Below are positions 1 to 5,418 of a DNA stretch of 9,037 nt, piece by piece (the stretch's first letter is position 1; every line of letters begins with the position of its first letter). The position numbers and the translations under genes were made by a program. This DNA comes from Candidatus Bathyarchaeota archaeon (GTDB taxonomy: Archaea; Thermoproteota; Bathyarchaeia; Bathyarchaeales; Bathycorpusculaceae): contig JACUTN010000034.1 in assembly GCA_014859805.1 (NCBI GenBank), positions 1 through 9,037 on the forward strand, given 5' to 3'. The notes beneath the pieces were generated by a model, which saw only the letters and a list, made by a program, of their open reading frames with translations, made no database searches and had not been told where the DNA came from.

Positions 1-836
1 TCTTCTCTTCCAGCTTTCAAGTCTTGACCATTTAAGTAACGATGAATTGAGATAGCTGCTCGTTTTCCAGTGCCAATAGCCTCAATAATGCCTGCTGGTT
101 TCGCTTTAATTGCGTCGCCTCCAGCGAAAACACCACGTGTCTTAGTTTCCAGACTTATCGGGTCAACAGGTATTAGGAAAGCTCCTGATTCTTCACTCAC
201 GAGTTTTGGAGGTAAGGAGGAGGTTTCTGACAGTTTTCCAATACCTATGAACATTGCTTGATATCCTTCTTTTCGCAAAGTGTCAAGATTTATGTCTTTT
301 CCAAATTCAACATTGCATCTAATATTGACACCTACATCTTGGAGGTAGGTAATCTCGTTGGTCACAACAAATTTTTCGAGAAGTGAATCAGGTATTCGGT
401 ATCGCACCATTCCCCCTGACTCCGGTGTACGCTCAAAAACAGTAACAGGATAACCGAGCTTGACAAGGTCGTAAGCTGCAGCAAGTCCAGCCGGGCCAGC
501 TCCGATTATTGCTATCTTCTGGCTATGTCTCCTCGGTATAGGTTTGCCCCTTACACGTCCTTGTTCTCGTTCAACATCGGCAACTATTCTTTTCAGGGAG
601 CGTATAGCTACTGCCTGATCAACATTTTTTCTTGCGCATGCTTTTTCACAAGGGGCAAGACAGACTCTTCCACAAATCGCGGGGAATGGCATGTCTTTTC
701 TTATGAGTTCAACTGCTTCCTTGAACATGCCTCTTTGAATCAGAGAAACATATCCTTGAACGTTTACGTGTGCTGGACATGCAGCACGACACGGTGGCAA
801 CTTTCTCTTTGTCTGTATAAGCATGCTAGTTGCCAT
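1..836 (-). CDS. gltD: GltD-like FeS/FAD oxidoreductase, partial, lacking the NAD(P)H-binding domain
   Basis: This is the N-terminal 278 codons of a glutamate-synthase small-subunit-like oxidoreductase; the 3' end lies outside the window. Members of this family pass electrons between NAD(P)H, FAD and two N-terminal FeS clusters. Visible here are the cluster cysteines (C16, C20, C55, C59, C63, C67), with CGRVC followed by PCEKAC, then an FAD Rossmann motif GAGPAGLAAA (about 112-121), a SGGMVRYRIP segment (140-149) and the late FAD motif GVFAGGDA (235-242). In full-length relatives, well over 100 residues with a second GxGxxA-type Rossmann fold lie between the FIGIG strand and the late FAD motif. 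Here FIGIG (196-200) runs directly into KLSETSSLPP, which is the sequence normally found after the second domain. The reading frame is intact throughout. Start chosen at the ATG at 836, just ahead of the first cysteine pair. As it stands the protein could bind FAD but probably not NAD(P)H. Confidence 0.85.
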   Translation of the reverse strand, partial: MATSMLIQTKRKLPPCRAACPAHVNVQGYVSLIQRGMFKEAVELIRKDMPFPAICGRVCLAPCEKACARKNVDQAVAIRSLKRIVADVEREQGRVRGKPIPRRHSQKIAIIGAGPAGLAAAYDLVKLGYPVTVFERTPESGGMVRYRIPDSLLEKFVVTNEITYLQDVGVNIRCNVEFGKDINLDTLRKEGYQAMFIGIGKLSETSSLPPKLVSEESGAFLIPVDPISLETKTRGVFAGGDAIKAKPAGIIEAIGTGKRAAISIHRYLNGQDLKAGRE

Positions 837-870
837 TTTTCAAACCAGCCTAACTTAGAAGCTTATTTGG

Positions 871-890
871 TTTATATTCAGATATATTAA
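871..890 (-). promoter_or_regulatory. AT-rich promoter candidate for the GltD-like gene
   Basis: On the minus strand two TATA-like stretches (TTAATATATC and TGAATATAAA) lie 35-54 bases ahead of the ATG at 836, a workable spacing for an archaeal TATA box and a short leader. Either could be the real element; AT-rich intergenic DNA gives such matches by chance. Confidence 0.3.
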
Positions 891-933
891 TGCATCTCAA
901 TTACAATTAACATATCTATGGAGTAAAGGTAAT

Positions 934-940
934 AAAAAAA
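934..940 (-). terminator. Poly-T terminator after the RHH-GcvH gene
   Basis: The minus strand carries seven consecutive Ts 16 bases after the stop codon of the gene ending at 956, with no strong hairpin in front. Runs of T are the usual intrinsic termination signal in archaea. It would separate this gene from the GltD-like gene downstream on the same strand. Confidence 0.5.
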
Positions 941-955
941 GGGAGATAGAGATTG

Positions 956-1549
956 TTATTTCACTCGTAACCGGCCTTCAAGTTTGCTTACCCACTTGTT
1001 GTACTGCCTTGAACTAAGCATGTCTTTTAGTTCCTGCTCTAGAGTTAGCGAGTTTTTAGGTTTGATCTCTACTATCCATCCCTCATTGTAAGGGTCTTCA
1101 TTGATTAGGTGCGGGTCATTTCTGAGGTTTTCGTTAAATTTGACAACTTTACCGCTGACTGGGGCGTACAAGTCGAACATGAACATCCATGTTTCAGCCA
1201 CTCCGAACGGGATCATCTTTTTGACTTCTTTTCCCATAGACTCTGTGTAGACGTATGCTATCCCCTCCAGATGTTTCTGCGCATAGTCTGATAAGCCAAC
1301 CTTTATGTTTCCCTCAGGCGTTATCTGAGCCCACGTATGTTTCGGTGTGTAAAGCAGCTGCTCGGGCACTGCAAGATATTTCTTGCGTTTTTCTACTGGT
1401 ATTCCTTCTATTCGCATCAACTCTTCTAGGCGCAACCGAATTGCCTCGGAAATGAATTCCGAAATGCTTCTGTAGCGGCCAGTTTGTAGCATCTTATCAA
1501 TCTCCTTTATGAGTTCCTTTCTTATGCTTACGGTTTTCCATTCAGGCAT
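956..1549 (-). CDS. Ribbon-helix-helix domain fused to a GcvH-like fold without the lipoylation lysine
   Basis: The 197-residue product joins two domains. Residues about 5-45 (WKTVSIRKELIKEIDKML, then SISEFISEAIRLRLEEL) match a CopG/ribbon-helix-helix DNA-binding domain. Residues about 65-180 match the H protein of the glycine cleavage system: YTPKHTWAQI corresponds to the usual YSKEHEW region, followed by VGLSDYAQKHLEGIAYV, APVSGKVV (129-136), NDPHLINEDPYNEGWI and a C-terminal helix. In true GcvH the lipoate is carried by the lysine of ESVKAASD. The same-length segment here reads ETWMFMFD, with Met122 (codon 1184-1186) at the lysine position, so lipoylation there is not possible. The ATG at 1549 is preferred over upstream ATGs because AAAGGAG lies 9 bases before it and the extra residues are unlike either domain. 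Inference: a DNA-binding regulator using a lipoyl-like fold as a sensing or protein-contact domain, not a glycine cleavage carrier. No gcvT or gcvP is nearby. Confidence 0.85.
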   Translation of the reverse strand: MPEWKTVSIRKELIKEIDKMLQTGRYRSISEFISEAIRLRLEELMRIEGIPVEKRKKYLAVPEQLLYTPKHTWAQITPEGNIKVGLSDYAQKHLEGIAYVYTESMGKEVKKMIPFGVAETWMFMFDLYAPVSGKVVKFNENLRNDPHLINEDPYNEGWIVEIKPKNSLTLEQELKDMLSSRQYNKWVSKLEGRLRVK

Positions 1550-1596
1550 TTTATACATCTCCTTTAGGCTTGATTGATATATAACATAAATCAAAA

Positions 1597-1603
1597 ATAT
1601 ATA
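1597..1603 (-). promoter_or_regulatory. TATA box of the RHH-GcvH gene
   Basis: The minus strand reads TATATAT here, 48-54 bases before the chosen ATG at 1549. That predicts initiation near 1572-1575 and a leader of about 25 bases holding the AAAGGAG ribosome site. The first copy of the direct repeat lies just upstream of it. Confidence 0.45.
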
Positions 1604-1607
1604 CCTA

Positions 1608-1685
1608 ATGCATATAGAAGATATAATAGTAAATACTGTAAGCGCAAATGCGAAATGCATATATAGAAAAGTAATAATAAATACT
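1608..1685. repeat. Two imperfect direct repeats in the divergent promoter region
   Basis: Copy 1 (1608-1637) and copy 2 (1655-1685) share the core ATGCATATA, an A-rich middle and the end AAATACT, with a period of 47 bases. Copy 1 abuts the TATA box of the minus-strand RHH-GcvH gene, and copy 2 overlaps the TATA box of the plus-strand AbrB-PhoU gene. Each begins with the self-complementary hexamer ATGCAT. Ribbon-helix-helix repressors often bind tandem short operators in their own promoter, so these are candidate operators for the divergent regulator. This is inference from position. Confidence 0.5.
1659..1665 (+). promoter_or_regulatory. TATA box of the AbrB-PhoU gene
   Basis: ATATATA sits 37-43 bases ahead of the ATG at 1702, which predicts initiation near 1687-1690. 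The ribosome site GAGG (1690-1693) is 8 bases before the start. The box lies inside the second direct repeat. Confidence 0.45.
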
Positions 1686-1701
1686 ATCAGAGGCAGCTAT
1701 T

Positions 1702-2775
1702 ATGGAAAGCAGAAAAGTTCAAAAAGTAGGCTACTCAACCATAACAGTATCACTTCCAAGCCAATGGATAAGACAAAACAACATAAAGGCAGGTGACCTT
1801 GTTTTCATTGTGCCAGAAGTAGACGGTAGTTTGCGAATCGTGCCAAGCGATCTGGCTAGAAGAGAAGAAGCAGAGGAATATATAGTAAATGCCGATGTAT
1901 GTGACGAAAAAAGATTGTTAGAAAGACTAATTGTTGGAAGCTATATACTCGGACGAGATGTCATCAGGATAACCTCAACAAGTCGAATAAAAAGCGAGCA
2001 TATAGAAGAAGTTAGGGGCATCGTCAAAAGACTTATCGGACTTGGCATATTAGAAGAAACTTCGAAAAACATTCTTCTTCAATGTTCTATCGACCCAACC
2101 AAATTTCAAATGGACATGTTGATTAGACGCTTATCCCTAATAGCCTCAACAATATACAGCGAAGCAATGCAGGCCCTTTTAGAAAATGACACAGCACTAG
2201 CCACGGACGCTATCAACCGTGAAGATGAAGCAGACATGATGTTTTTCCTTGCAACACGATTACTTGTGTTAGCCCAACGAAAACGAGATCTAGCAGAAAA
2301 AATCGGTCTAACTAAACTTGTCTTAATCCCTTGCACCTGTCTAATACTGCAATATCTCGAACTGATTGCCGATTATTCTGCAGACATAGCAAAACGAGCA
2401 ATAGAACTTGAGAAATATAAGGCAACACTCAGCAAAACAACACTTGAAAGAATCTATCACTTAGGCGAGTTAACGCAGACCATATTCCAGAAAGCTGTAG
2501 ATTGCGTTTTTACAGGAGATCTGAAGATTGCAAACAACTTGTTAGAAATGCGCGAGGTTCTTGAGAGCGAATTTGAACAAGAAATGCGCGAACTACCAGA
2601 AATTCCCTATTTAAGAACAATAGTTTCAACCTTAACCAAAATCGCAGACAAAGGTGCAATAATTGCTAAGGTAGCAATTAACACGACCTTAATGAAGTCA
2701 GACAATGAAATTGGGAAGATTCTTAAAATAAGAAAGCATGAACGAACCATACCACTGTCAGCTAAAAGAATATAG
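1702..2775 (+). CDS. AbrB-PhoU domain regulator
   Basis: A 357-residue protein of the archaeal family that joins an N-terminal SpoVT/AbrB DNA-binding domain to two PhoU-type helical bundles. Residues about 1-50 show the AbrB pattern (KVGYSTITVSLPSQWI, then AGDLVFIVPEVDGSLRIVP). The rest is helical: one bundle at about 130-220, with NREDEADMMFFLATRLL as its acidic metal-binding type stretch, and a second at about 225-330. PhoU proteins help control phosphate uptake, and such fusions are usually taken as phosphate-responsive regulators. No pst transporter genes are present in this window, so the target is unknown. The length is normal and there is no sign of damage. The start follows GAGG by 8 bases. 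Transcription is divergent from the RHH-GcvH gene across a 152-base shared region, so the two may be co-regulated. Confidence 0.85.
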   Translation: MESRKVQKVGYSTITVSLPSQWIRQNNIKAGDLVFIVPEVDGSLRIVPSDLARREEAEEYIVNADVCDEKRLLERLIVGSYILGRDVIRITSTSRIKSEHIEEVRGIVKRLIGLGILEETSKNILLQCSIDPTKFQMDMLIRRLSLIASTIYSEAMQALLENDTALATDAINREDEADMMFFLATRLLVLAQRKRDLAEKIGLTKLVLIPCTCLILQYLELIADYSADIAKRAIELEKYKATLSKTTLERIYHLGELTQTIFQKAVDCVFTGDLKIANNLLEMREVLESEFEQEMRELPEIPYLRTIVSTLTKIADKGAIIAKVAINTTLMKSDNEIGKILKIRKHERTIPLSAKRI

Positions 2776-2803
2776 TACTTTTTCTTCCGCTAGGTCTAAC
2801 ACA

Positions 2804-2810
2804 TATATAA
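2804..2810 (+). promoter_or_regulatory. TATA box of the Hsp20-like gene
   Basis: TATATAA lies 65-71 bases ahead of the ATG at 2875. It predicts initiation near 2830 and a leader of about 45 bases. A weak T-rich stretch at 2779-2787 after the AbrB-PhoU stop may end the previous transcript. Confidence 0.4.
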
Positions 2811-2862
2811 CTTAAGAAGATTAAAAAGCTAGAAGTACATATTAGTAAATAGAAGAATATTC

Positions 2863-2869
2863 GGGGGGG
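2863..2869 (+). promoter_or_regulatory. G7 tract serving as ribosome binding site
   Basis: Seven consecutive Gs end 5 bases before the ATG at 2875. No other purine-rich site is suitably placed, so this tract probably pairs with the CCUCC of 16S rRNA through G-C and G-U pairs. A pure G7 is unusual beside the ordinary GGAG or GAGG sites elsewhere in the window. Confidence 0.45.
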
Positions 2870-2874
2870 TCCTG

Positions 2875-3321
2875 ATGGAAAATTTCGAAGAAGCGTTGCG
2901 TAACATCGACATTTTCTGTCGAATACTAGTAAAGAAAATTGTTGAAGATGAGAGTTGTTCCCAAAACATCGTGGTTGAACCCATTGAAAACCTTCTTAGA
3001 AGAAAATACATAATAGAAGAAAGCCTAGAATCAAAACCCTCAACAAGATATCTAATCCCCCTTACTCAGGCAGAGGAACCATTAATCGACGTGTTTGAAG
3101 ATGAAAATTACGTCAAAATTTTCTTGCAGTGCCACTGCAAAGATCAAAAAGTGACCATTCACACAGACTTAGATGGCTTAGAAATATGCACAAAAGAATG
3201 TCAAAAACTAAATCTGCCCGTTGAGCATTTACAAATTGAAAATATGATTGTAAGATGCAATAATGAAGTCTTGGAAATTGGTATTCCGAAAACAAAAACT
3301 ACAATAAGCTACGGCAACTAA
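2875..3321 (+). CDS. Cysteine-rich Hsp20/alpha-crystallin-like protein
   Basis: A 148-residue protein whose second half fits an alpha-crystallin fold. EPLIDVFEDENYVKIFLQ (68-85) matches the early beta strands of Hsp20 proteins, and NNEVLEIGIPKTK (129-141) matches the closing GVLxIxxPK-type strand. The middle of the domain is short and diverged. The N-terminal 65 residues are helical (about 1-30) and of no recognised family; their LRRKYIIEESLESKPSTRYLIP segment loosely resembles a winged-helix tail. Seven cysteines (15, 28, 86, 88, 105, 109, 128), including CHC and CTKEC, are unusual for small heat-shock proteins and suggest metal binding or redox sensitivity. Role inferred: holdase chaperone or a protein-interaction module. 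It follows the AbrB-PhoU gene but appears to have its own promoter. Confidence 0.6.
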   Translation: MENFEEALRNIDIFCRILVKKIVEDESCSQNIVVEPIENLLRRKYIIEESLESKPSTRYLIPLTQAEEPLIDVFEDENYVKIFLQCHCKDQKVTIHTDLDGLEICTKECQKLNLPVEHLQIENMIVRCNNEVLEIGIPKTKTTISYGN

Positions 3322-3376
3322 ACGTTCTGTTTTATTTTGAATCCGCAAGCTTCTTTCTTTAACGCATTTTCGTACG

Positions 3377-3392
3377 GGCTAAATCGTTAGCC
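3377..3392. other. Perfect 6-bp hairpin between genes
   Basis: GGCTAA and TTAGCC flank a 4-base loop (ATCG), 55 bases after the Hsp20-like stop. The flanking stretch 3322-3493 holds no gene; T-rich DNA at 3329-3339 is the likelier end of the Hsp20-like transcript. The hairpin could assist termination or be a small palindromic protein site. Confidence 0.35.
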
Positions 3393-3493
3393 TGAAAGAG
3401 TTTTGAAAATCATTTGTTAAGAGTGCTGAACAGTAAGCTTTTTAGGTGAATGAATTCTAGTGGCTAGCCTAATTAAAAAATGGAGAATCATCA

Positions 3494-4079
3494 ATGAAAA
3501 GCTTAGGAGTAAAAAGGAACGAGTCACCAAAATATTGGATGGAAGGAGTGGCCTTCGGTCTAGCAGATGGGATAATCTGCTGTTTAGGCCCAGTCATAGG
3601 CGTGGCTGAGGGCAACTGCTAACCTTCCACTCTTGGAGCGTAGAAGCTTAATTCTCGCATCCGGAATTCTCGGAGGACTTGCAAACGCTTTTGGAAACTC
3701 CATAGGCTTTTTCCTCTCACAAGAAACTGAAAGAAGCGTACAGATTCACGAAGAAGAGCTGGGCATGAAGACGAGGGTTCACACGAAAAGAGAAGTTTTA
3801 ATGAGTGGAATACTATCCTTTTTGTCAACACTCCTAGCTTTATTAGTGTTAATCACACCATTCATTTTTCTAAACATAGAAATAAGCATAGTTCTAACGT
3901 TCATCCTCGGAATAATCCTCTCCTCTTCCATGGGAAGCTACGTTGGAAAAATGAGTAAACAAAACCCTTTAAAAACAGGCTTAAAATACGCAGTCCTAGC
4001 AGTTGTAGGAGCATCTGTTTCCCATGCGATAGGCGACTTACTGAGCACAATTATACCAATTCACACAAATCTAGTGTGA
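3494..4079 (+). pseudogene. VIT1/CCC1-family metal transporter, frameshifted
   Basis: This encodes a short archaeal VIT1/CCC1-type membrane transporter, a family that moves Fe2+ or Mn2+. From the ATG at 3494 (GGAG 8 bases before) the frame reads KYWMEGVAFGLADGIICC, then GPVIGVAEG, and meets a stop at 3626-3628. The rest of the protein continues one frame over, from about 3613 to 4079. Removing one G from the GGG at 3610-3612 restores a continuous 194-residue product across the junction (GVAEATANLPLLERRS). Five hydrophobic segments are then visible, including LILASGILGGLANAFGNSIG and AVLAVVGASVSHAIGDLL, the usual number for the family. The downstream part also has an in-frame ATG at 3633, but a product from there would lack the first membrane segment with its conserved GLADG motif. 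All else in the gene looks well conserved, so the shift is either recent or a base-calling error. Confidence 0.8.
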
Positions 4080-4097
4080 GATAAGTATCCGTAAACA

Positions 4098-4304
4098 TTA
4101 AGGTACTTCTCTACCGAAATTTGACATGTCCCATATTCGTTCATGTACATAATAGATAACAGTTTTTGCCAGTAGTTCTAGGGACCCGACACTTGCACTT
4201 ATGACTAAGTTACCAGTGAACAGAAACACTAAAAGAATTGTAGTTGAAGTTGCTACTATACGCCAAGATATTGTTTTGGCTAGACTCCTTACACGCTTTT
4301 CCAT
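4098..4304 (-). CDS. DUF2061 small membrane protein
   Basis: A 68-residue protein matching the DUF2061 pattern: SLAKTISWRIVATSTT near the N-terminus, then GNLVISASVGSLELLAKT and the ending VIYYVHERIW. Two membrane helices are likely, at about 16-33 and 36-54. The family's function is not known. GGAAG lies 8 bases ahead of the ATG. It converges on the VIT1/CCC1 gene, with only 18 bases between the stop codons. It lies about 200 bases beyond the end of the hydrogenase operon on the same strand and is probably transcribed separately, since T-rich DNA intervenes. Confidence 0.8.
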   Translation of the reverse strand: MEKRVRSLAKTISWRIVATSTTILLVFLFTGNLVISASVGSLELLAKTVIYYVHERIWDMSNFGREVP

Positions 4305-4379
4305 CCAAATAACTTCCTTTTAACTATAAATTTCAAAGATGACTATTCTTCCTCCCTTGTTTCTTTAATCTTTTTCTCT

Positions 4380-4499
4380 AGTCTTGTAAACTTCGGAACA
4401 GACGAATATCACTCAGCAACCGCTAAAACCGTAAGGAAGGCAAAACAGCTTATAGAAGCGAAAAAATCGGGAAAATTTTCAAAAAAGAAAATGTATTGA
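4380..4499 (+). pseudogene. Probable C-terminal scrap of an archaeal tyrosine recombinase
   Basis: The plus strand reads, up to the TGA at 4497-4499, LVNFGTDEYHSATAKTVRKA followed by KQLIEAKKSGKFSKKKMY. From memory, the first part resembles the extreme C-terminus of archaeal XerC/D-like integrases, where a DEYHSATAKT-like strand and an EA.KLIEAGFEY helix precede a short basic tail. The expected GFEYV segment is missing and no catalytic core (R..HxxR..Y) lies upstream; the preceding DNA is T-rich and non-coding. Read as a remnant of an integrated element. The match is short and recalled, not searched, so confidence is modest. Confidence 0.35.
4461..4490 (-). terminator. T-rich 3' end of the hydrogenase operon
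   Basis: On the minus strand, 21-50 bases after the stop codon of the small-subunit gene, there are T tracts TTTCTTTTTT and, further on, TTTTTT. Such clustered T runs are typical archaeal termination signals. The same bases, read on plus, form the lysine-rich end of the recombinase-like scrap. Confidence 0.45.
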
Positions 4500-4510
4500 T
4501 TGGTAGACGC

Positions 4511-5407
4511 CTAAACTGCTCGAACTTTTGGTGAGAGTTGTGACAACAGTTTTTTCGCATTTCGGATATTGCTGATTTTCCTTCGACAGGTATGGCACAA
4601 TTCCATTGCAGTTCTTAGGTTTCTGTGGAAATCTTTGTATTCACTGACTTCGTTCTCTATTCTTTGAAGCGCCCATTCGACTTGGCGTGCTGGTATAAAG
4701 TATGTTCCACAGGAAGCACATTTGAACAAGTCTACTTCATTTGTGACGTTTGCCGTGTTTCGGTTGTCTGTTAGCATATGGTATTCTTTTGTTAGTTTTA
4801 TGGCTTCAGTTGGGCATTCATCTTGGCAGAAGGCACAGAAAGAACAATGCCCGTAATCAACCTTTATGAAGCGTTTTCCGTTGTCTTCCAAAACGTCAAT
4901 AGCGTCTGAACTGCAGACTTGCGCGCATGCACCACAGCCCATGCATTTTTCGCTATCGAACTCGTGTTTTCCCCTGAAGCCCTCAGGAGTGGCCCAATAC
5001 TCCTCCTTTTCCTCTAAAGTTGCTCCTAAAGCTTTTGCGACTGCCGTCACGATTGCTTGTGGTCTTGGTGGACATCCGGAAATGTAAAAGTTGACTGGAA
5101 TTATCTGGTCCGGTGGTCCAACCATCGGATAGCCTTTATCGAAAATCTCTTTTGTAATGGCACAGTTTCCAACAGCTACTACAAGTTTTGGTGGCTTAAG
5201 CTTTTCATAAGCCTTCTTTAGTTCTTCTCTTCCTTTGACGTTTATGCCGCCTGTTATTGCCAGAACGTTTGCTTCTTCTGGTGTAAAAACAACTTCTACG
5301 CCTAAATCAGCGAGTTTATAGCGTGGAACGAGACATTCCAATATTTGGACGTCGCATCCGTTGCATCCGGCAGACATGAAACGATAAATTGAAGTTTTTC
5401 CGCTCAT
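4511..5407 (-). CDS. NuoB-like [NiFe] hydrogenase small subunit fused to a ferredoxin and a CxxC/CxxC tail
   Basis: The 298-residue product has three parts. Residues 1-130 are a group 4-type hydrogenase small subunit (NuoB/EchC/HycG-like): SAGCNGCDVQILECL, then VAVGNCAITKEIF and ISGCPPRPQAI, giving proximal-cluster ligands C15, C18, C82 and C112. Residues 150-205 hold two [4Fe-4S] motifs, CMGCGACAQVC (155-165) and CSFCAFCQDECP (188-199), as in NuoI/HycF. Residues 225-275 hold two CxxC pairs (C230/C233, C271/C274), resembling the C-terminal metal ribbon of HycF-like subunits. In most group 4 enzymes the small subunit and the ferredoxin subunit are separate proteins; here they are one chain. 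A longer in-frame start at 5494 is rejected because it would lie inside the large-subunit gene; the ATG at 5407 has GGAGGAA 6 bases ahead, beginning just after the previous stop codon. It carries electrons between the NiFe site and the ferredoxin subunits. Confidence 0.9.
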   Translation of the reverse strand: MSGKTSIYRFMSAGCNGCDVQILECLVPRYKLADLGVEVVFTPEEANVLAITGGINVKGREELKKAYEKLKPPKLVVAVGNCAITKEIFDKGYPMVGPPDQIIPVNFYISGCPPRPQAIVTAVAKALGATLEEKEEYWATPEGFRGKHEFDSEKCMGCGACAQVCSSDAIDVLEDNGKRFIKVDYGHCSFCAFCQDECPTEAIKLTKEYHMLTDNRNTANVTNEVDLFKCASCGTYFIPARQVEWALQRIENEVSEYKDFHRNLRTAMELCHTCRRKISNIRNAKKLLSQLSPKVRAV

Positions 5408-5418
5408 GAATCTTCCTC

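Noticed and set aside
525..890. A 121-codon plus-strand frame opposite the GltD-like gene
   Set aside because: Its product has no recognisable domain and an odd Cys/Tyr/Ser-rich composition; the opposite strand encodes clear FeS and FAD motifs across the same bases.
1550..1660. Upstream extension of the RHH-GcvH gene with a hydrophobic start resembling a membrane anchor
   Set aside because: The added residues come from AT-rich promoter DNA holding the TATA box and one direct repeat; the ribosome site AAAGGAG fits the ATG at 1549.
4320..4400. A short minus-strand frame ending in a charged LEKKIKETREEE tail
   Set aside because: It is closed by an in-frame stop a short way upstream, has no start or ribosome site, and overlaps AT-rich DNA upstream of the DUF2061 gene.
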